From Cymodocea nodosa (Eukaryota; Streptophyta; Magnoliopsida; Alismatales; Cymodoceaceae), in contig CM072336.1 of the NCBI GenBank assembly GCA_036874045.1, positions 2,128,001 to 2,192,000 on the forward strand: a stretch of DNA of 64,000 nucleotides. Direction: 5' to 3'. The first letter of the stretch is position 1, and every line of letters begins with the position of its first letter. Positions 11,714 through 26,700 of the stretch are shown here, one piece after another. Below the pieces are notes generated by a model. It worked only from the letters and a program-made list of their open reading frames with translations, was not told where the DNA came from and did no database searches. Made by a program: the position numbers and the translations under genes.

Positions 11714-14700
11714 ATGGTGAGCCTACTTCCACTTTTTCTTCGATCGGGCTTCCACGCTGGTCTTGTGGTTTATCGAGGTAAAGAGTTGAGATATCATGGA
11801 ACGCCGAGTTGTTGAGATTTCCGTGATCTTCTGGTTGCAGGCTGACTCTCAGGCGCAAGATGTGCACAAGACGGGGTTTAATTTGGCAGTTTTTGTTGGG
11901 GATCTGGCTCTTGACGAAGACGCCAGCAGGTGCGAATTTGTCGTTCATATGACGTTTGTTCGTTGAGATGCATGGAATGGATTTCTTCGATCTCGTATTG
12001 TTCAAGCAGTGTTCTTTCTCCGTTTGCTACAGTGACGATGTGTCTCTTGAGGGACTGCAGGAGGAACTCGAAGAATGCAAGGATGTTGATGTAAGAAAAA
12101 GATCCTTGAAGTTCATTTCGTTTGCTTCTTATCTACGCGTTTGTACGATGATCATGTTGTTACCCGAGCGAAATCTGTCTGGCTAGTATAATATATCGAA
12201 TTGGTAACTGTCACGAAGCATGTCAATTGAACTGAATACCAATGAGATTACACTTAGCTTCAGTTTGATTGCTGGTGATCTTAATGTATAATAACAAAAA
12301 CCTGTTCTATAATTCCATTGTGAGCGATCGACTACACAATTTTTTTTCATATATTTCTATCAATGGCTAAATCTTCAGTTCAATTACATCTTTCTTCACA
12401 ATTCCTAAACAAATAGTTTTCGGCCTTCCTTTACTTCCTTTATTTTCTTCCATACTAATTAATTATTTTCTCCTAACTGGTGCATCCTTTGGCCTCCCAA
12501 GGATACGACCAAACCATTTAATTTGATTTTCACTTATTTTCAATTAGTGCAACTCCTATTCTATTTCTAATAAAATCATATTTTAAATTATCTTTTGTAA
12601 TATTGTCACTCATTCATCTAAGGATTTACATCTCCACAACACTAATCTTTTGTAGATGTTCATGCTTTATAGCCTAAGATTTTAAATCATAAAGTATAGT
12701 TAGACAAATAGTGGGTTTATAGATTTTTTTTAATTTTAAAGATATCTACCTATCACATAACACTCCAGAAGCATTTCTCTACTTTATCCACTCTACTTTT
12801 ATTGATATTTATTATTGTTTGTAAGTATTCAAAAATCTTACTTTTATAAATCTCATGACTATTTAATTGAATATTTCATTATTATTCCTATTTTTGTTGC
12901 ACTTCATGTATTTTGTTTTTAACCTATTTAATATAAGTTCTTTGGTTCCTAAAGTATCTTTCCATAATTCTAATTTAAAATTAATTTCTGCCTTATTTTC
13001 CTCAACCAAAATCATATCATCAACATATAGCATACACCAAAGTATTGCTCTTGAATTTTTTTAGTTATTCATACATAACTTAAAGAAGATCCTTGGTGTA
13101 AACCTATGTCTATTAGAAATTTCTTAATTTCTCTTTTATAGTTATAATGCTAATAACTACTTTTTCATACATGTTCTTTATAATATTAATATATTCTATA
13201 GATATTCTTTTTTTTCAAAACTCACCACAATAGATTTCTAGGTACTCTATCACAAACTTTTTCTAAATCAATGAAAACTATGTGGAGGTTCTTTTTCTTA
13301 ATTCTAAATTTTTTTATTAGTTGTTTATGTAATGAATAGTTTTTACCATTGACCTACTAACATAAATCAAAATTGATTTTATGTGAATTTAGTTAGATGC
13401 CTTAATCATTGCTCATTTACTCTCTCCTATAATTTTGTAATACAACTTATTAACTTAATATTATAATAAGTATTACAATTTTGTATGTTCCTCTTATTCT
13501 TAAATATAAGTGTTAAAGAACTCTTTCTCCATTCATCTAGCATCTTCATTGTTTAACCATTTAATTCCTTCTTCCATGCCCTTCCATATTTCAATAGGAA
13601 TACCATTTGATTCAATAGTTTTCCTATATGTCATTTTCTTAATAGTTTTTTACCTCCAAACTATTAATTCTTCTAAAATAACTATAATTTATATCCTATG
13701 TATTATTACCCAAATTTTACATGTAAGAGTTTTTTATGATGGATTCATCAAAAAGTTTATTAATACCTACACCATCAATCTTTTATTACTTTTTTTCTTT
13801 TACTAAAACTCTACCATCCTCATCTTTAATACACTTGCCTTAAATCTCTAAATTTATTTTTTCTAGTTTTAGTTAATTTACATATTCTATTTTCTCTTTG
13901 TTTTGTGTTCAAATGATCATATAGTTCCTTATAGGTCTTATTTGTAACTTCACTAACAATTTTTTTGCATTTCTTTTTACTGGCTTATACTTCTTTAAAT
14001 TTTCCCCATTTCTACATTTATGGCAAGTTTTATAGCATTATTTATTTTCTTTTATTATCTTTTTTATATCTTTATTCCATCACCAACTTCCTCTACCTAA
14101 TACCTCACAAGGCTCTCTTAAAATTTCCCTTATAATCTTTTCAATAGAGGTAATCATTTCATTTCAAACCTTATTTACCTCTTTATCTAGTTTCCATATT
14201 ATTTCTTTTAACAAGTTATCTCTAAATATCTTCTTCTTTTTTACCTTTTAGATTTCACCACCTAATTCTTGGATTTTTATGTATTTCAGTCATTTTCTTC
14301 CTACTCTTGATATTAACATTTAATACTAACAACTTATGTTGTGTAGTTAAATTTTCTCTGAGAATAATCTTACAATCTTTAAACATTCTTTGACCTATTT
14401 TTCTTTAGTAATGTCTTAAAAATCCACTTTACATTATGTGTGGTACATGGATCATTCATCTTGTTCTACCACAAGCTTAAAATTATTTTAGATATAATTT
14501 ACCTACATATTTGAAACTTCATTTGATGGTGTTCATATATTATCATTCCTGTCTCTATTGTTATGTATATTAGATCAGTGTGGCTGTGGCATCCATATGG
14601 GTATTGGATACCATAATTTTGTGTGGGTGCTATTAAATTTTGATCTCAATCATTCATGGAAACACCTGTTTAGTTGAATTTGTAATTGTAAATAAGCACT

Positions 14701-17700
14701 TGCAGCTTCATAATGATAATTACTTCTTTGAAAAAGAGTTTTTGGGTATCATAGGATTTTCTATATTAGATGTATTTCATCTACATCTTTGTCACTTACT
14801 ATGAAGTCTGTATTACCTTTTAATATAGGGTATTTTATTGACCTAAACTTTGGTATCTTGTTTCCATTCACCATTCAATTGTTGTGTGACTAGCTTATTG
14901 TGACTTTCATGGCATGGTGTTGAATTGTTTATGCACCTTTATGATGTTGATTATGCATGGAACATGCATCATTAATTGTGTTGTATCATTTGCTTCAATA
15001 TTCCGATTGTATTGTCATGTACATCTATGATACTTCACATGAAAGTAATACAACCATTTTTTACATAGAGTTATCATTCTCATCCCCTTTATAACAGGGG
15101 AATGAACTCTGCATCAACATCTCAGTTTGGAAGAATACTTTCTGTTTTGCATTGATAGATTGTACTTGTACGTTAGTCTATGAGTTTTCCTTATCTAGGC
15201 TTGGAATTGAGATTTGAGTTCCATATATTTAAAATACGCATTTAATAACCCTTCAGATTTTAAATCATCATAATTTTTAGTCATTATTTTGGGCTTATTC
15301 TTCCTAGTAGTGATTCAAATACTTATTTATGTATGAAATCAGGGGAAAAGAATAGAAAATGCTATACCCTGATTTCACTTTAAACATAAAATAAAGGGAA
15401 TGATGCCTACACATAATATAGCCGTATGAGTATATGCAAATTTATAATATTTTTTCCTTAGTTGTGCAATATACTTTACCTGCAAAATGAGAAGGTTTGT
15501 CAATAATATCTATGAAGATATCTTGAACAGAATATCCATGAAAATTTAGAAGCCCCAGAGGTATCATCAGTTCAATTGTTTTGTATCCCAATGAACACAG
15601 CAATATTCATACTGCAAACTAAGCACTTAACTGCATTTTTCTTGATTTAACAAAATAATTTAGTTTTGAACATATTGATTAGCTTTGGTTTCTCAAGGTA
15701 CACACATTTATTCTTTAATGCAAATTCTTCTCAAACTAAACATGTTTAACTGAATGCTGAGAAGCATCTTAATTTAATTACTCTCCTAAAAACAAAGGAC
15801 AAGGGGTAGTCACATTTTTCTATTTTTATCTTCGTCTCACATTTTCACATGCTTTTACAGGAAGTTGCAAATATCTTAGCCAAAGGTACAAAACTAAGAG
15901 AATACACCAAGGGTGTTGAGAATAATGTCCGTCAAGTTGAGCTTGAGTCAATACAGGTCAGCAGGAAGCCAGGAACTTTATAGTTTTATTGTGTTTTATG
16001 TTTCCCTTATCTTTTTTTCTTTCCTTCATGTTTTAGGTCCATTATTGGCAAATAATTCTGCACTGCATATCTATTTCCCTGAGAAATTCTGAAGAGGCTC
16101 TGTAAACAATTATGCTAGCTAGCTCATATCTGTTTTTTATACTATTTCATATATTAGAAATCAATTTTTTCTGTATGTGCAACTGCTGTCTTTTCCCCAG
16201 GATGCACTTTACCTGACAAATGGTGTCCATGTTTAATCATGCAGGATTATATAAAGGAGAGTGATAATTTGGTCTTACTACATGATCAAATACAAAATTG
16301 TGATAGCATCTTGTCACAGATGGAAACTCTTCTGAGTGGATTTCAGGTATAACCCTAAGCTATCAAGTGCTTATGAACATGAAATAGTGTTTAATTATTA
16401 TAATTTGTTTAAACATCTGACTTCAAAAGAAACACAAATAGAAGATTTGTGGGTAAGACATGTTAGACGGTCTCATTTCATTTTTATGGGGACAATAAAC
16501 AGTGGAAGTATGACGAATCATCAACCAAAAGCAAGACCTTTGTATATTAAGATTACACAATGAAACAAATACAAGACTAAATACACATGACAACATATAA
16601 CCCTAATAACACTTTCCCTCAAGTTGGAGTATCTTAGATACCCAGCTTACGATAACATAACAATTAATGATGAAACAAACATAGATAACTATAATAGACA
16701 TTGATCAAGTTGGAATTATAATAGTTACTGTAATAGTAGCAGCAACTAATAGTGGCAATGATATGCAACATAAACAATGACCAATTTCTTTGACCACACA
16801 GTAGTTAGACACAAACATTGATTAGTTGACTTGTTTTATCACATTTGACTTGGTCAGCAATGATACTTGTGATATATGTTTGGTAAGTCTAACTATTGAT
16901 GAGATCATTGACATCAATAAACTCTGTCAACAAAGATAGACACTTTAAAGAATAATCAGTAAAAAAACTTAAAAACACAAGCTCCTGTGGATGCTAATAT
17001 CAGTACCTGCAAACAGAGATCTATTATGGCTTATTTACAATTTTTGTGATCACCATGAACACTTAAAAATTTACAATTACCAAAGAACCATCCAGTTAAC
17101 TGAATAACACTACCAGGAGTCAAGATTTGTCTCATGAAAGTGTAGATATATATTTACAGAGAAATACTGCTTCAATTTCCAAATTTACACAAGAAAACAT
17201 AAATAGTTGATGGTCAATGGTAGATGTATTGACAACATTTTTTTCTTGTTTTTAACTTCTTCCACTTTTTTGACACAATTTTTCATTATCATTCTCTTTT
17301 CTGTCCCAGCTTCTCTTTCTCTCTCTTTGAAAGTGTCAACAATGATATTGGAAGAGGTGGTTTTGGTTAATGATGGCACTAGCAAGGTGGAGGGAGGATT
17401 GTGGCTATCATTGGAAGCATAAACATGCTTGATGATAGCAGTAGAGGCCTTGAATGGCCTCATTGACATAGTGGGTGGGTGGCATCTTGGACAAGGGAAG
17501 AAGGAGAGAAAAAAATGGAAACTTAGAATGGGGGAGGACTTGGGGGTTCACTGTCACCACCACAATGAAGTAATGATGATGGCTACGGTTTATCTTTTTC
17601 CTTTTCCTCTCTCAAAAACCTACACTTTGGTTCCATGTAAAAACAAGAAATGGTGGAAGTTGATAGAATCATTAACCAAGAACAAAACCTCTATTAGAGG

Positions 17701-20700
17701 GGCAATGATGGGGCTTGGAGGAGTTTCTTGGTGGAGTTGGTGTTCAACAACAAGGCGGATGTGTTGTGTCTTCGGGAGACAATGATGGAAGAGGTCATGC
17801 TGGGCTTTCTGAGTAGTTTAGAGGGTCCTGTATTGATCCTGCAGAAGGAAGATTGGGAGGGATAATAGTTTTGTGGAATGAAGCAGCTTAGCAGGGGGTG
17901 GACTGTTGGATGGGAGAGTATTTACTATGTATTCTTTTCAAGCACTTGGGGAATGGCTATTTGGGCCCTCTTATCTGTACATGAGCAAAATAATCAGAGT
18001 TTGAAGGGGAATTTTTTGGAGGAGCTCGTTGAATTGTGTTGAAGATGGGGTCGTCCTTGGCTTATTGATTGTGACTCCAACATGATTAGGAGTCCTGATG
18101 AGTGCTCCTTGGAGGGCTCTTTCACTGGGGAGATGTGCAACTTCTCAAGGTGGATAGAGGATCATCAGCTCACTGATTTTCCAACTGAAGGCCACAGATT
18201 CACCTGTTCAAATTTCCAGAAGCAACTGGTAATGTCTAAACTGGTCAGGGCTTTGGGTGACCTTGATTGGGTTTCACTCTTTCTGTCAGCCAGGGTTAGG
18301 GGCCTCTCAAGAGTTTGCTTAGATCGCAGATGGATCTGTTGGACTCTAACAGCCTGAAGATTAAAAGTCCCTTCAAGCTTGAGCCAGAATGGTTAAATAA
18401 TTAGTTAAGTCAGATAGTTAGAATTGTTTGGCAATGGGAAGTGAACAGGAGAGTTGCAAAGAGAATCACAAATAAAATTAGGGTTTAGGGTTTTAGAGAA
18501 TCACTAATGTGGCAGATGGAGATTTTCATTTCATCAGCCTCGTCAACTGCCATGAAGATCATCACAAAGATCATATGGGATATTTTACTTGCCCCTTCAA
18601 TCAGCTTTCATAAAAGGTAGAAGCCTAACTGAGAATTTTGTGGCCACACAAGAGATTTTTATTGGTTGCCAAAAGAGAAATAGAGCTGGCATTGTTGGCA
18701 AGATTAATTTTAAGTAGGTGTTTGACAACTTGAACTAGTCCTTTTAGGGGAGGTGTTGAAGGCTTCAAGGTCAGTGTTTATAAATGGGGTTTTAAAGGGG
18801 AGGTTTCAGTTTAAAAGGGTGCGACAAGGTGACACACTGTCCCCTTTATTTTTTAATCTTGCTGTCAACATACTTTCAGAGATGATGAACAGAGCAGTAT
18901 GGGTAAGCTGGGTAAAGGGCTGGCAGGTGGGGAGAGAGGGAACACCTGTGTAAATTTTACAATTTGCTGATGATACCTTGATTTTTGTGGGGAATGATGT
19001 TCAGCAAAGCCATCGGCTAAGATTTTTGTTAAGGCTGTTTGAAATGATATTGAAATGATATTGAAACTTTATAGATTATTTATTGGAAGAATTCAATTTA
19101 CAGATTACAGACTCAAAAAGAGAGACTTTTACTATTACTCAGGTGCTGAATTGCAAGATTGAATGGCTGCTGACGAAATATTTTTGGCTTCCTCCTTTGA
19201 TAGTAAAGTCTAGAAGTGGAGATTGGAGATTTATGCGCGACAAATTTACTGCAAGCTGGCTGGGTGGAAATCTAAGTCCCTAAGCTCCAGTGGAAGACAT
19301 GTTCTCAGATCTGTTCTTCTCAGCCTCCCTACCTTTCACATGTTTGTTCAAGCTCCCTAGGGGTGTTGTTCAAGCTATGGAGAAGATCTGCAGGCAGCTG
19401 TGGCAAGGTTCCAAAGACATGGGTATTCATTTATAGTAGGATGGGCAGAAGTTTGTAAACCACTAATAGTTGGGGGTTTGGGTGTTCACGATCTTTCTCT
19501 GGTTAACATATCCTCTGTAAACGGAGGTGGAAGGGTTTCAATGATGGTAAGGGGCTACAGCTAGATATCATTTGTGGCAAGTATGGAGGGTTGAAGGAGG
19601 AAAGGGATCCTCCCAAGTATGTGTTGTCTCACTTCTGGAAATCAGTGTTGGAGCAGAAGGGTTTTACAGAGTGGCATACCTCAATTCAGGTTGGAGATGG
19701 GAAGACAATTAGATTTTGGGAAGACTTGTTGCTTTCCCAGGGCTCCTTGAAGACTATTTTCCCTAATATTTTCAGAATTGTAAGCACTAAGAACGTGTCT
19801 CTATCTCATGTGGAGTTAGGGTAGGGATGAGATCCTGGAAGGTCAGGGGAACTTTAGATGATGCAGAAGTTTGGGCTTGGCTTCTATCCTTTGTTACTCT
19901 ATAAGGAAACTTGTTGTGGTTGCTGCAATTATTTTTGTTACAGTTTATTTTTTGGTTTTGCTTCATATTTGATTATGTTTATTTTATTTCTTCTAGTAAG
20001 TTATTTGCTCGAAACTTATAGGCAGATTTGGTTTTGCGTTTTGCTTACCTATGGCTTGTGTAGGTCCCTTAATTTTATAAGTTTTAATATATTTACGTTT
20101 GCTGCTGTTCGAAAAAAAGTGGGGGTAGGGGAAGGTTGGAGACAAGGTTGGAATATTGCCTTGAGAAAAAACTTGAATGACAGAGAGGTTGATTGTATTG
20201 GTGAGCTCCTAAACATGCTACTGACAGATTTGAACCCTATGAAATCTGGGGTTTTTACTATCAAGAGTTGCTACTTGACCATGTTGGGTGAGGTGGGCAG
20301 GTGGGTCCTTCTACACTGGTTTGGATTCTTTGGAAAGCACTTGTTATTTATGTTTCTAACACTAAACAATGGATTAAGGCTGTTATTAGAAGTTTTAGAA
20401 CTGTAGTTCTGATCACAATTTTTTTTTAAAAGTTAGCTTATTGAAAAGTAATACTGTTTACAATTTTTGGTGATATTTTCTTGAGTGCAAGAAAGTTATG
20501 AGGTAAGAAGGGCGACCTTGGTAACACAGGACAATATTTTCTTAGATTTTTTATAAGTTGACATCCGTTAATTTTTTGAAAAGTATTGGATTTGAGCTGA
20601 AACAGAGAGGTCGTGCTTTCTTTTTTCTTTGAGCAGCAAATTTTAGAAGCTAGGTACCCAAAAAAGGTCAGAATTGTTGGATGCACTCAGGAATGCATTT

Positions 20701-23700
20701 TGGTAAAAAGGCTTTTTCTAAAAAAGGCTATCGTGAAACACTTTCCAAATGCAACCTAAGATGTTAGTTGTTTTGTTGTCAGAAGTTTGTCTTGATATGT
20801 TTAAAAATCTCACTCTAGTTGTTTGTTTCTGAATAAAAATGACAAGCCCTGCTTTAGTTCTCATTTTCAGAGAATAAAAATAAAGCAAGACAGAAGTTTA
20901 TGATAGATTAAAATATTTCCATGATCTTTCATATTTATTCGTTCTTAAAAAATAAGAAAAATCCAACTTTTTGTTGTGAGCAGATAACATCGCATTGGAT
21001 GAGTAAAAACCTATACTCAAAACAACTTAAAAACTGCCATCAAATCCTGAGCAATTTTCCATAGTCCGTGAGATGATGACCACCATGATCCAACAATGGA
21101 AACTAGGCAGTCTGAAGAGCAATGCAACGGATAATTTCCAATTTTCCATATGGATTAATTACATGGTCCTTGATATACATGCATTAAAACTTACATGGAA
21201 GCTCCCTTCACTATCTTTGGGCCTATCACAACATTTAATCTCGTTGCACATTTTATTATATTTAGCTGACTAAATGAATATAATGCTGATATTTTCTTTT
21301 TATAATTATGACTTTTCACAACAGCAATTTGTTGTTATTGTTGTGGTTTTCTTTTAAATCATTTTGATAAAGTTGTTTATTTGGATTTTCAATAAGGTTT
21401 ATTGAAAAATCCAAAAACTCCATCAGAAATGTGTCTATTTTATTACTAGCTACATTTTATAAATTAAATGATTGATATTAACATAATCTTGTGGTAGGCA
21501 GAGATTGGCTCCATAAGCTCTGAGATAAAAAGTCTTCAGGAGAAATCCATGGATATGGGCCTGAAGTTAAAAAACCGCAAGGTACATTTTTTTTGAACAT
21601 TACACATTCATTGCCTTCTTTTGCCCTATTTTGATTCACATGGATGTACTGCAGAGTTACGGGTTATCATTTTTAATAACCAGATAAGTGTAGGCATGTA
21701 AGCAATGCTACTAATATGCGTTGTTGAGAATTGCCTACTAACCACCACGTTTATGTTGGTGACATTTGTTTTCTTGCAACCAATTTTATTCATAAAACTC
21801 ATGGATACTTCCTAGGCTGATGCTTGAGAGCTAAATGGACAGAATTTCATGGCTAATATGTGTCATGTACTCATGTGACCAAATTGCTATCATGAGTGGG
21901 AATTTCATTCTAAAGGAATTGAATAGCATTCCCACCTCATTTTTGTGCCAACATGGTGATAAAATTAATTTAATTCCATCCCCACTCTCTACTTTAGCAT
22001 ACCAAATGCAACCTAGGCTTCTATTTACTATCCAAGAAATCAACAAGTTTGTTATTCATATTATCATAGAATATAATTTTCTCCTTCATGAAAGATTGAA
22101 TTAAAACAATTTGAGGTGGAATTTGCGAGGTACAATGTTCTCAATATTGTTTAGAAGGATATAACCTTTAAATCAAATTTTGATAAATTTCCTTCACTTA
22201 TCTGAAGTTTAAATAAGAGGCAAACTTTTATGAGTCATTGGGGGCTATATAGTCCATCCTGTCATCTTGGCAGGATGTTAACTGTAATTAGATGAAGAGA
22301 AGGAAATAATGATATTGCTTAATGACAGGAGCAGACATTGTTATCCACTTACCACTCTAGTGGTATGACACCATTCGAAGCACTTAAGATGCTCTCCTCC
22401 ACATTTTTATCCCATACAGCAGATATTACCAGAGTAGCTGAAGTTGACTGTATCTTGCACAGCTGTGAAGAGATGTTGGCTCTTCTACCACATAATTTGG
22501 CATGGGTACAGACGTACAGTATCGTAAGAAGCAGCTCACTTATTGTAAGTGCAAGGAAATTGAATTGCAAGTGAGTGATTGGGTCTATTGCCAGGCCTCC
22601 GGGATATCCAGATCCAATCAAAAGCTGAGTGCCAATATCAAGGTCCATCCCAAATCCGTGCACATATTGGTTCTGTTGCCTATATAAATTATAACTACCT
22701 GCAGGATCTGAACTCCATCCATTATTTCACATTTTACAATTAAGAAGAAAGATTGTCCCTGTCACCTAGGTGTTCCTGGCCAATGTTTTGCTAGATTTAC
22801 TCTCTGATGCTATGCTTCCAGACTGCATATTGGCTTGTTGGATGATCAAATAGAACTGCCAAGGAGTGGCACAACTTTTCATCAAATGGATAGGAGAGCT
22901 TGATGAGTTTAAAACTTGGGAGGGATATTGGGACATCAAATGAAGATTTCTAGCTACTGACCTTGAGGACAAAATCTCTTAAAAGAGGGAGCAGTATTTG
23001 TAACAATATTGCCATTCTTATGGGTTGGTTAGGTGAGTTATTAGGTCTTGTGCAGATCTGAGAATCTATAATAATGCCATGGTTCTTCAGAAGGGTATAA
23101 ATAAGTTGCTTGTCAGTGAGTAGCAGTGTCTTTGGTGTTGTGAGGACTCTGCTCAGGAGGTGGCCACAGTTGAAGTGGTCAATCTTGTATTCTTCTGGTT
23201 GTCAAGTGATATCCAGCACCATAGCATTGTTCCGATCTCATCACTACAGTCTCATATCAGTGGCTTGGCAGTTGAGCTGTTACATAAAAGTAGCAGAATA
23301 GACAACAAGGCAACCTTGCAGTTGTAGAAGTAACAAGCAGATACAGGCAACATAAAGACACTAGATTTTAGTAGCAGATATGTTCAGATGACATAAAAAC
23401 CCTAACATTCTATAGTTGGGAGACATGGACAGCATAGAACCACAATGTTTCAGCAATAGGTAGGCTGTAGGTTTGAACAACATAGAAACCACAATGTTTC
23501 AGTATTAGGCAGGAAGGATTACAAATTGCTTGACCAATAGGTGACGGGAGAACCAAGGGGTAAGGCTGTTGACAATGGGAGTAAGAGAAGGGTTTTCTTT
23601 TGAAATTTCTGTTGGCAATGTTTCTTTTGACCAAGGTTTCTTTATTCTCGTTCACTTGTATTTTTTTCTCATAATACCTAACCTCTAATAATATTTTAGA

Positions 23701-26700
23701 GGAAGAGAAGGAAATAATGGTATTGCTTAATGATGAGTACAACCTTCATATAGGAGAGGAGTAGAAGAGACACTTGGCTTACATTACAGTAACCTAATAA
23801 ATTGATTAGAAAGATCCATATAAGGATTTTTTTACTCTAATAAGTTAATTAATAAAATATATGGTATCTTTGTCAAATTATGGTGATGGCAAGATTCATC
23901 AGTAGATGATTTTGTTTTCAAATAAACTGTTGCAGGATAATACTTTTTGTATTTTCATTTTTATGTTATCTATGTTTTTTCATTATTATTGCATGTTTTA
24001 GTATGTTGTTTCTACTGCAGGTTACTGAGTCAAAATTGGCAAGGTTTGTGGAGGACATTATCATTCCACCAAGGATGGTCGATACAATTGTTGAGGGGGA
24101 GGTGATATTTGACTTTATTCATTTATTTGATAAATGCTCATATGTGATGTTAGGATTTGAAGTCTGACCTCTATACAAAAGGCTCTACTACTTCAATGTG
24201 TGACTGTTTTGCTTTATTAATTTTGTTCTCTTTGTTATGGTTTGTATATTGTGTTTTGAGAAATTGTCATTCCCTAATTTTTAAATTTTAAGAAGGTTTT
24301 TTCCTCTTTTCTATGTTACGAAAATTGGTGATGATTGATTGAATTTTTCACAATCTCTTTGTCTAATGACTGGAATTGATGCATGTTTGTTACTTTAGCC
24401 ACCTTAGTCTTTTCATTCCTATTGGCTCTTATTGTATAGTTAATTGAAGTTGCATACAAATTTTTCAAATGAGGTTTTATAGTTTAGGAAAAAAAATAAA
24501 CTTTACACCCACACAAAAAGAAGGAAAAATTCATCATGTTGCTCAAATTCATGGATGGTAAATTATATCTTTGTTTCTGGTGACTGTATAATGAAAGCAG
24601 ACTAGTCTATTTCTTGAGAAAGCTACAACATTTTGGAGTTCTTGGAATTTGATGCATACATCTTTCCCTTCAAGGGACTGTATTTTTCCGTAAAATTTGT
24701 AGTGTTTCACTTTATCTGCTGCAAGATAATTTAAAATGGCCGCTCTCTAAAATTTAGATTTTTGTCTGGTTCATCTGCAATGGAAAAGTTTTTATGAAGA
24801 CATAGCAGAAAGTGGGCTGACAATGGGGATTTACATTGTCCATTATGTGAAATTGGGAATGAAATTCTTTAACATTTTTTTCCTGTTCTATTTCCTCTAC
24901 TGTCTGGAATTTGTATTCCCTACTGAGATGGTGAATGGTGGTTCTACGGGCCCATTCATTGACTTCCGAATTCTGATCTTATTTTATAGGCATATGGAAA
25001 TTTTCTGCAATACTCGCTTCTTTTCCTTTTTTCTTGTGGCTTCTCAAAAAACTACACCATGATATGACATGGTAAGATCTTCCATATGTGGGAGAATCCC
25101 CCATACCGTTTCCTTTTAGTTGTCCATTTCTCTCAAAAGAGACTTGTATCAATGTCCAACTCAATGGAAAGGCCTATTGAATTTTCTACCATAAGGCAAT
25201 GTATATGGAACTGAAGAAGAGGTACCATAAACATTCCATTTGTTGATGGCAAAATGGCGTGGACTAGCTAAGTGATAGCCACAATTCTGTAGATCCCACC
25301 CTATTAAGCCTCTTTCCATGCTAAGAAATTCATGTTGGAGGGTACCTTACCATTCCACACATACTTCCAATGCTACAACCTCGCTCCCTCATAGATACAT
25401 AGGTGTATTACGGAATAGAGAACCTACCATCATTGCAAGTCTAAGCTTGCACAGATTAGAGGGGAAGCATGACAATTTAAAGTATTAGCAAACTGGTGAA
25501 TTCAACATATTCAATGTCAGTAAGATTCCTCTTAAAGTTAAAACATACATCCCAAACAATCCTTTCTTGGAAGTATCGAACCACTTGCATACATTTGATG
25601 TGGGGAAACCACAACAAGAGCAAGAGGAAAAAAGATGATCCAATGTTGCATCCCCAACCCAATGATCTCTCTAAAACCCAGTCAAATCCCCCTTTCCTAC
25701 TGGCCACTACCAATTAAGTTCTACACAGTATAACTTGTTCTACTTCCAAGAAGCCACTACAAACACTTACACTTTACCAACATGTCTACCTACCCCCAGC
25801 CAAATACCCCAATGCCATTTCCCTAAAATAACCCTTTTGCACAAGTCTAAGCAAACCCTACTTATGACTATTAGCTTCCACACCTAGTTCCCAGGCAAAG
25901 CAAAGTTCATGGAGTGTATATTCCTTAAGTTGCATTTGGAACTATGGTTGAGCTTATAACTTTTTCAGAAAAGCTAGCTTATTAGAAAACAATAATATTT
26001 GCAGTTTTTTGGTAGTTTTTGTGTAAATACAAAAAAAAATAAGGACAATCTTGAAAATGCAAGATAATATTTTTGTAGCTTTTTCATAAGTTGACTTCCA
26101 TGAGCTATTTGAAAAACACTGAATTTGAGTTGAAACGCAGAAGCTGCATTTTCAAAATGGTTGCAATCACTGAATACAATTGAAAACACTTTTTTGAAAA
26201 AGGTATGGTAGGGACGCAGTTCCAAACACAACCTTAGATTAAGGCCAACCTCCCATTTTGGCCTACAGACTTTGTTTTGGGATACCATATGGCCATGCTT
26301 TTTAAAGCCCCAAGGCATCCAAGTGGTAAACTAGGGAGCTTGCTCTAGATGCCCATTTAAATATCCATTTTTTCATTTTTATGCTTATATTATATATTTA
26401 TAATATTTAATAGTAATTATGTATACTTCTAGTTTTTTTTTTCCTGAATAATATTGAGATACATATATAATGATAAGATAACATCAAAACACAACGTATA
26501 ATAATACTTATATATTTTTCAATAATATATATATGATTATATATTTCAATAAATTTTTTTATTTCGTTAATATTTCATCAAAAAACTTATATTTAAGTTT
26601 CTTTTCAAGAAAAACTTAAAAAACATTTATATAATTTAATAGATTCAACAAAAGATCCATTAATTGAGACAAGGTGATGCAAGTAGCCAAGGTATTATCA

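Noticed and set aside
19858..20406. 182-codon ORF in VPS52 intron 5
   Set aside because: Falls within the tail of a decayed LINE; hydrophobic stretches are from frame drift.
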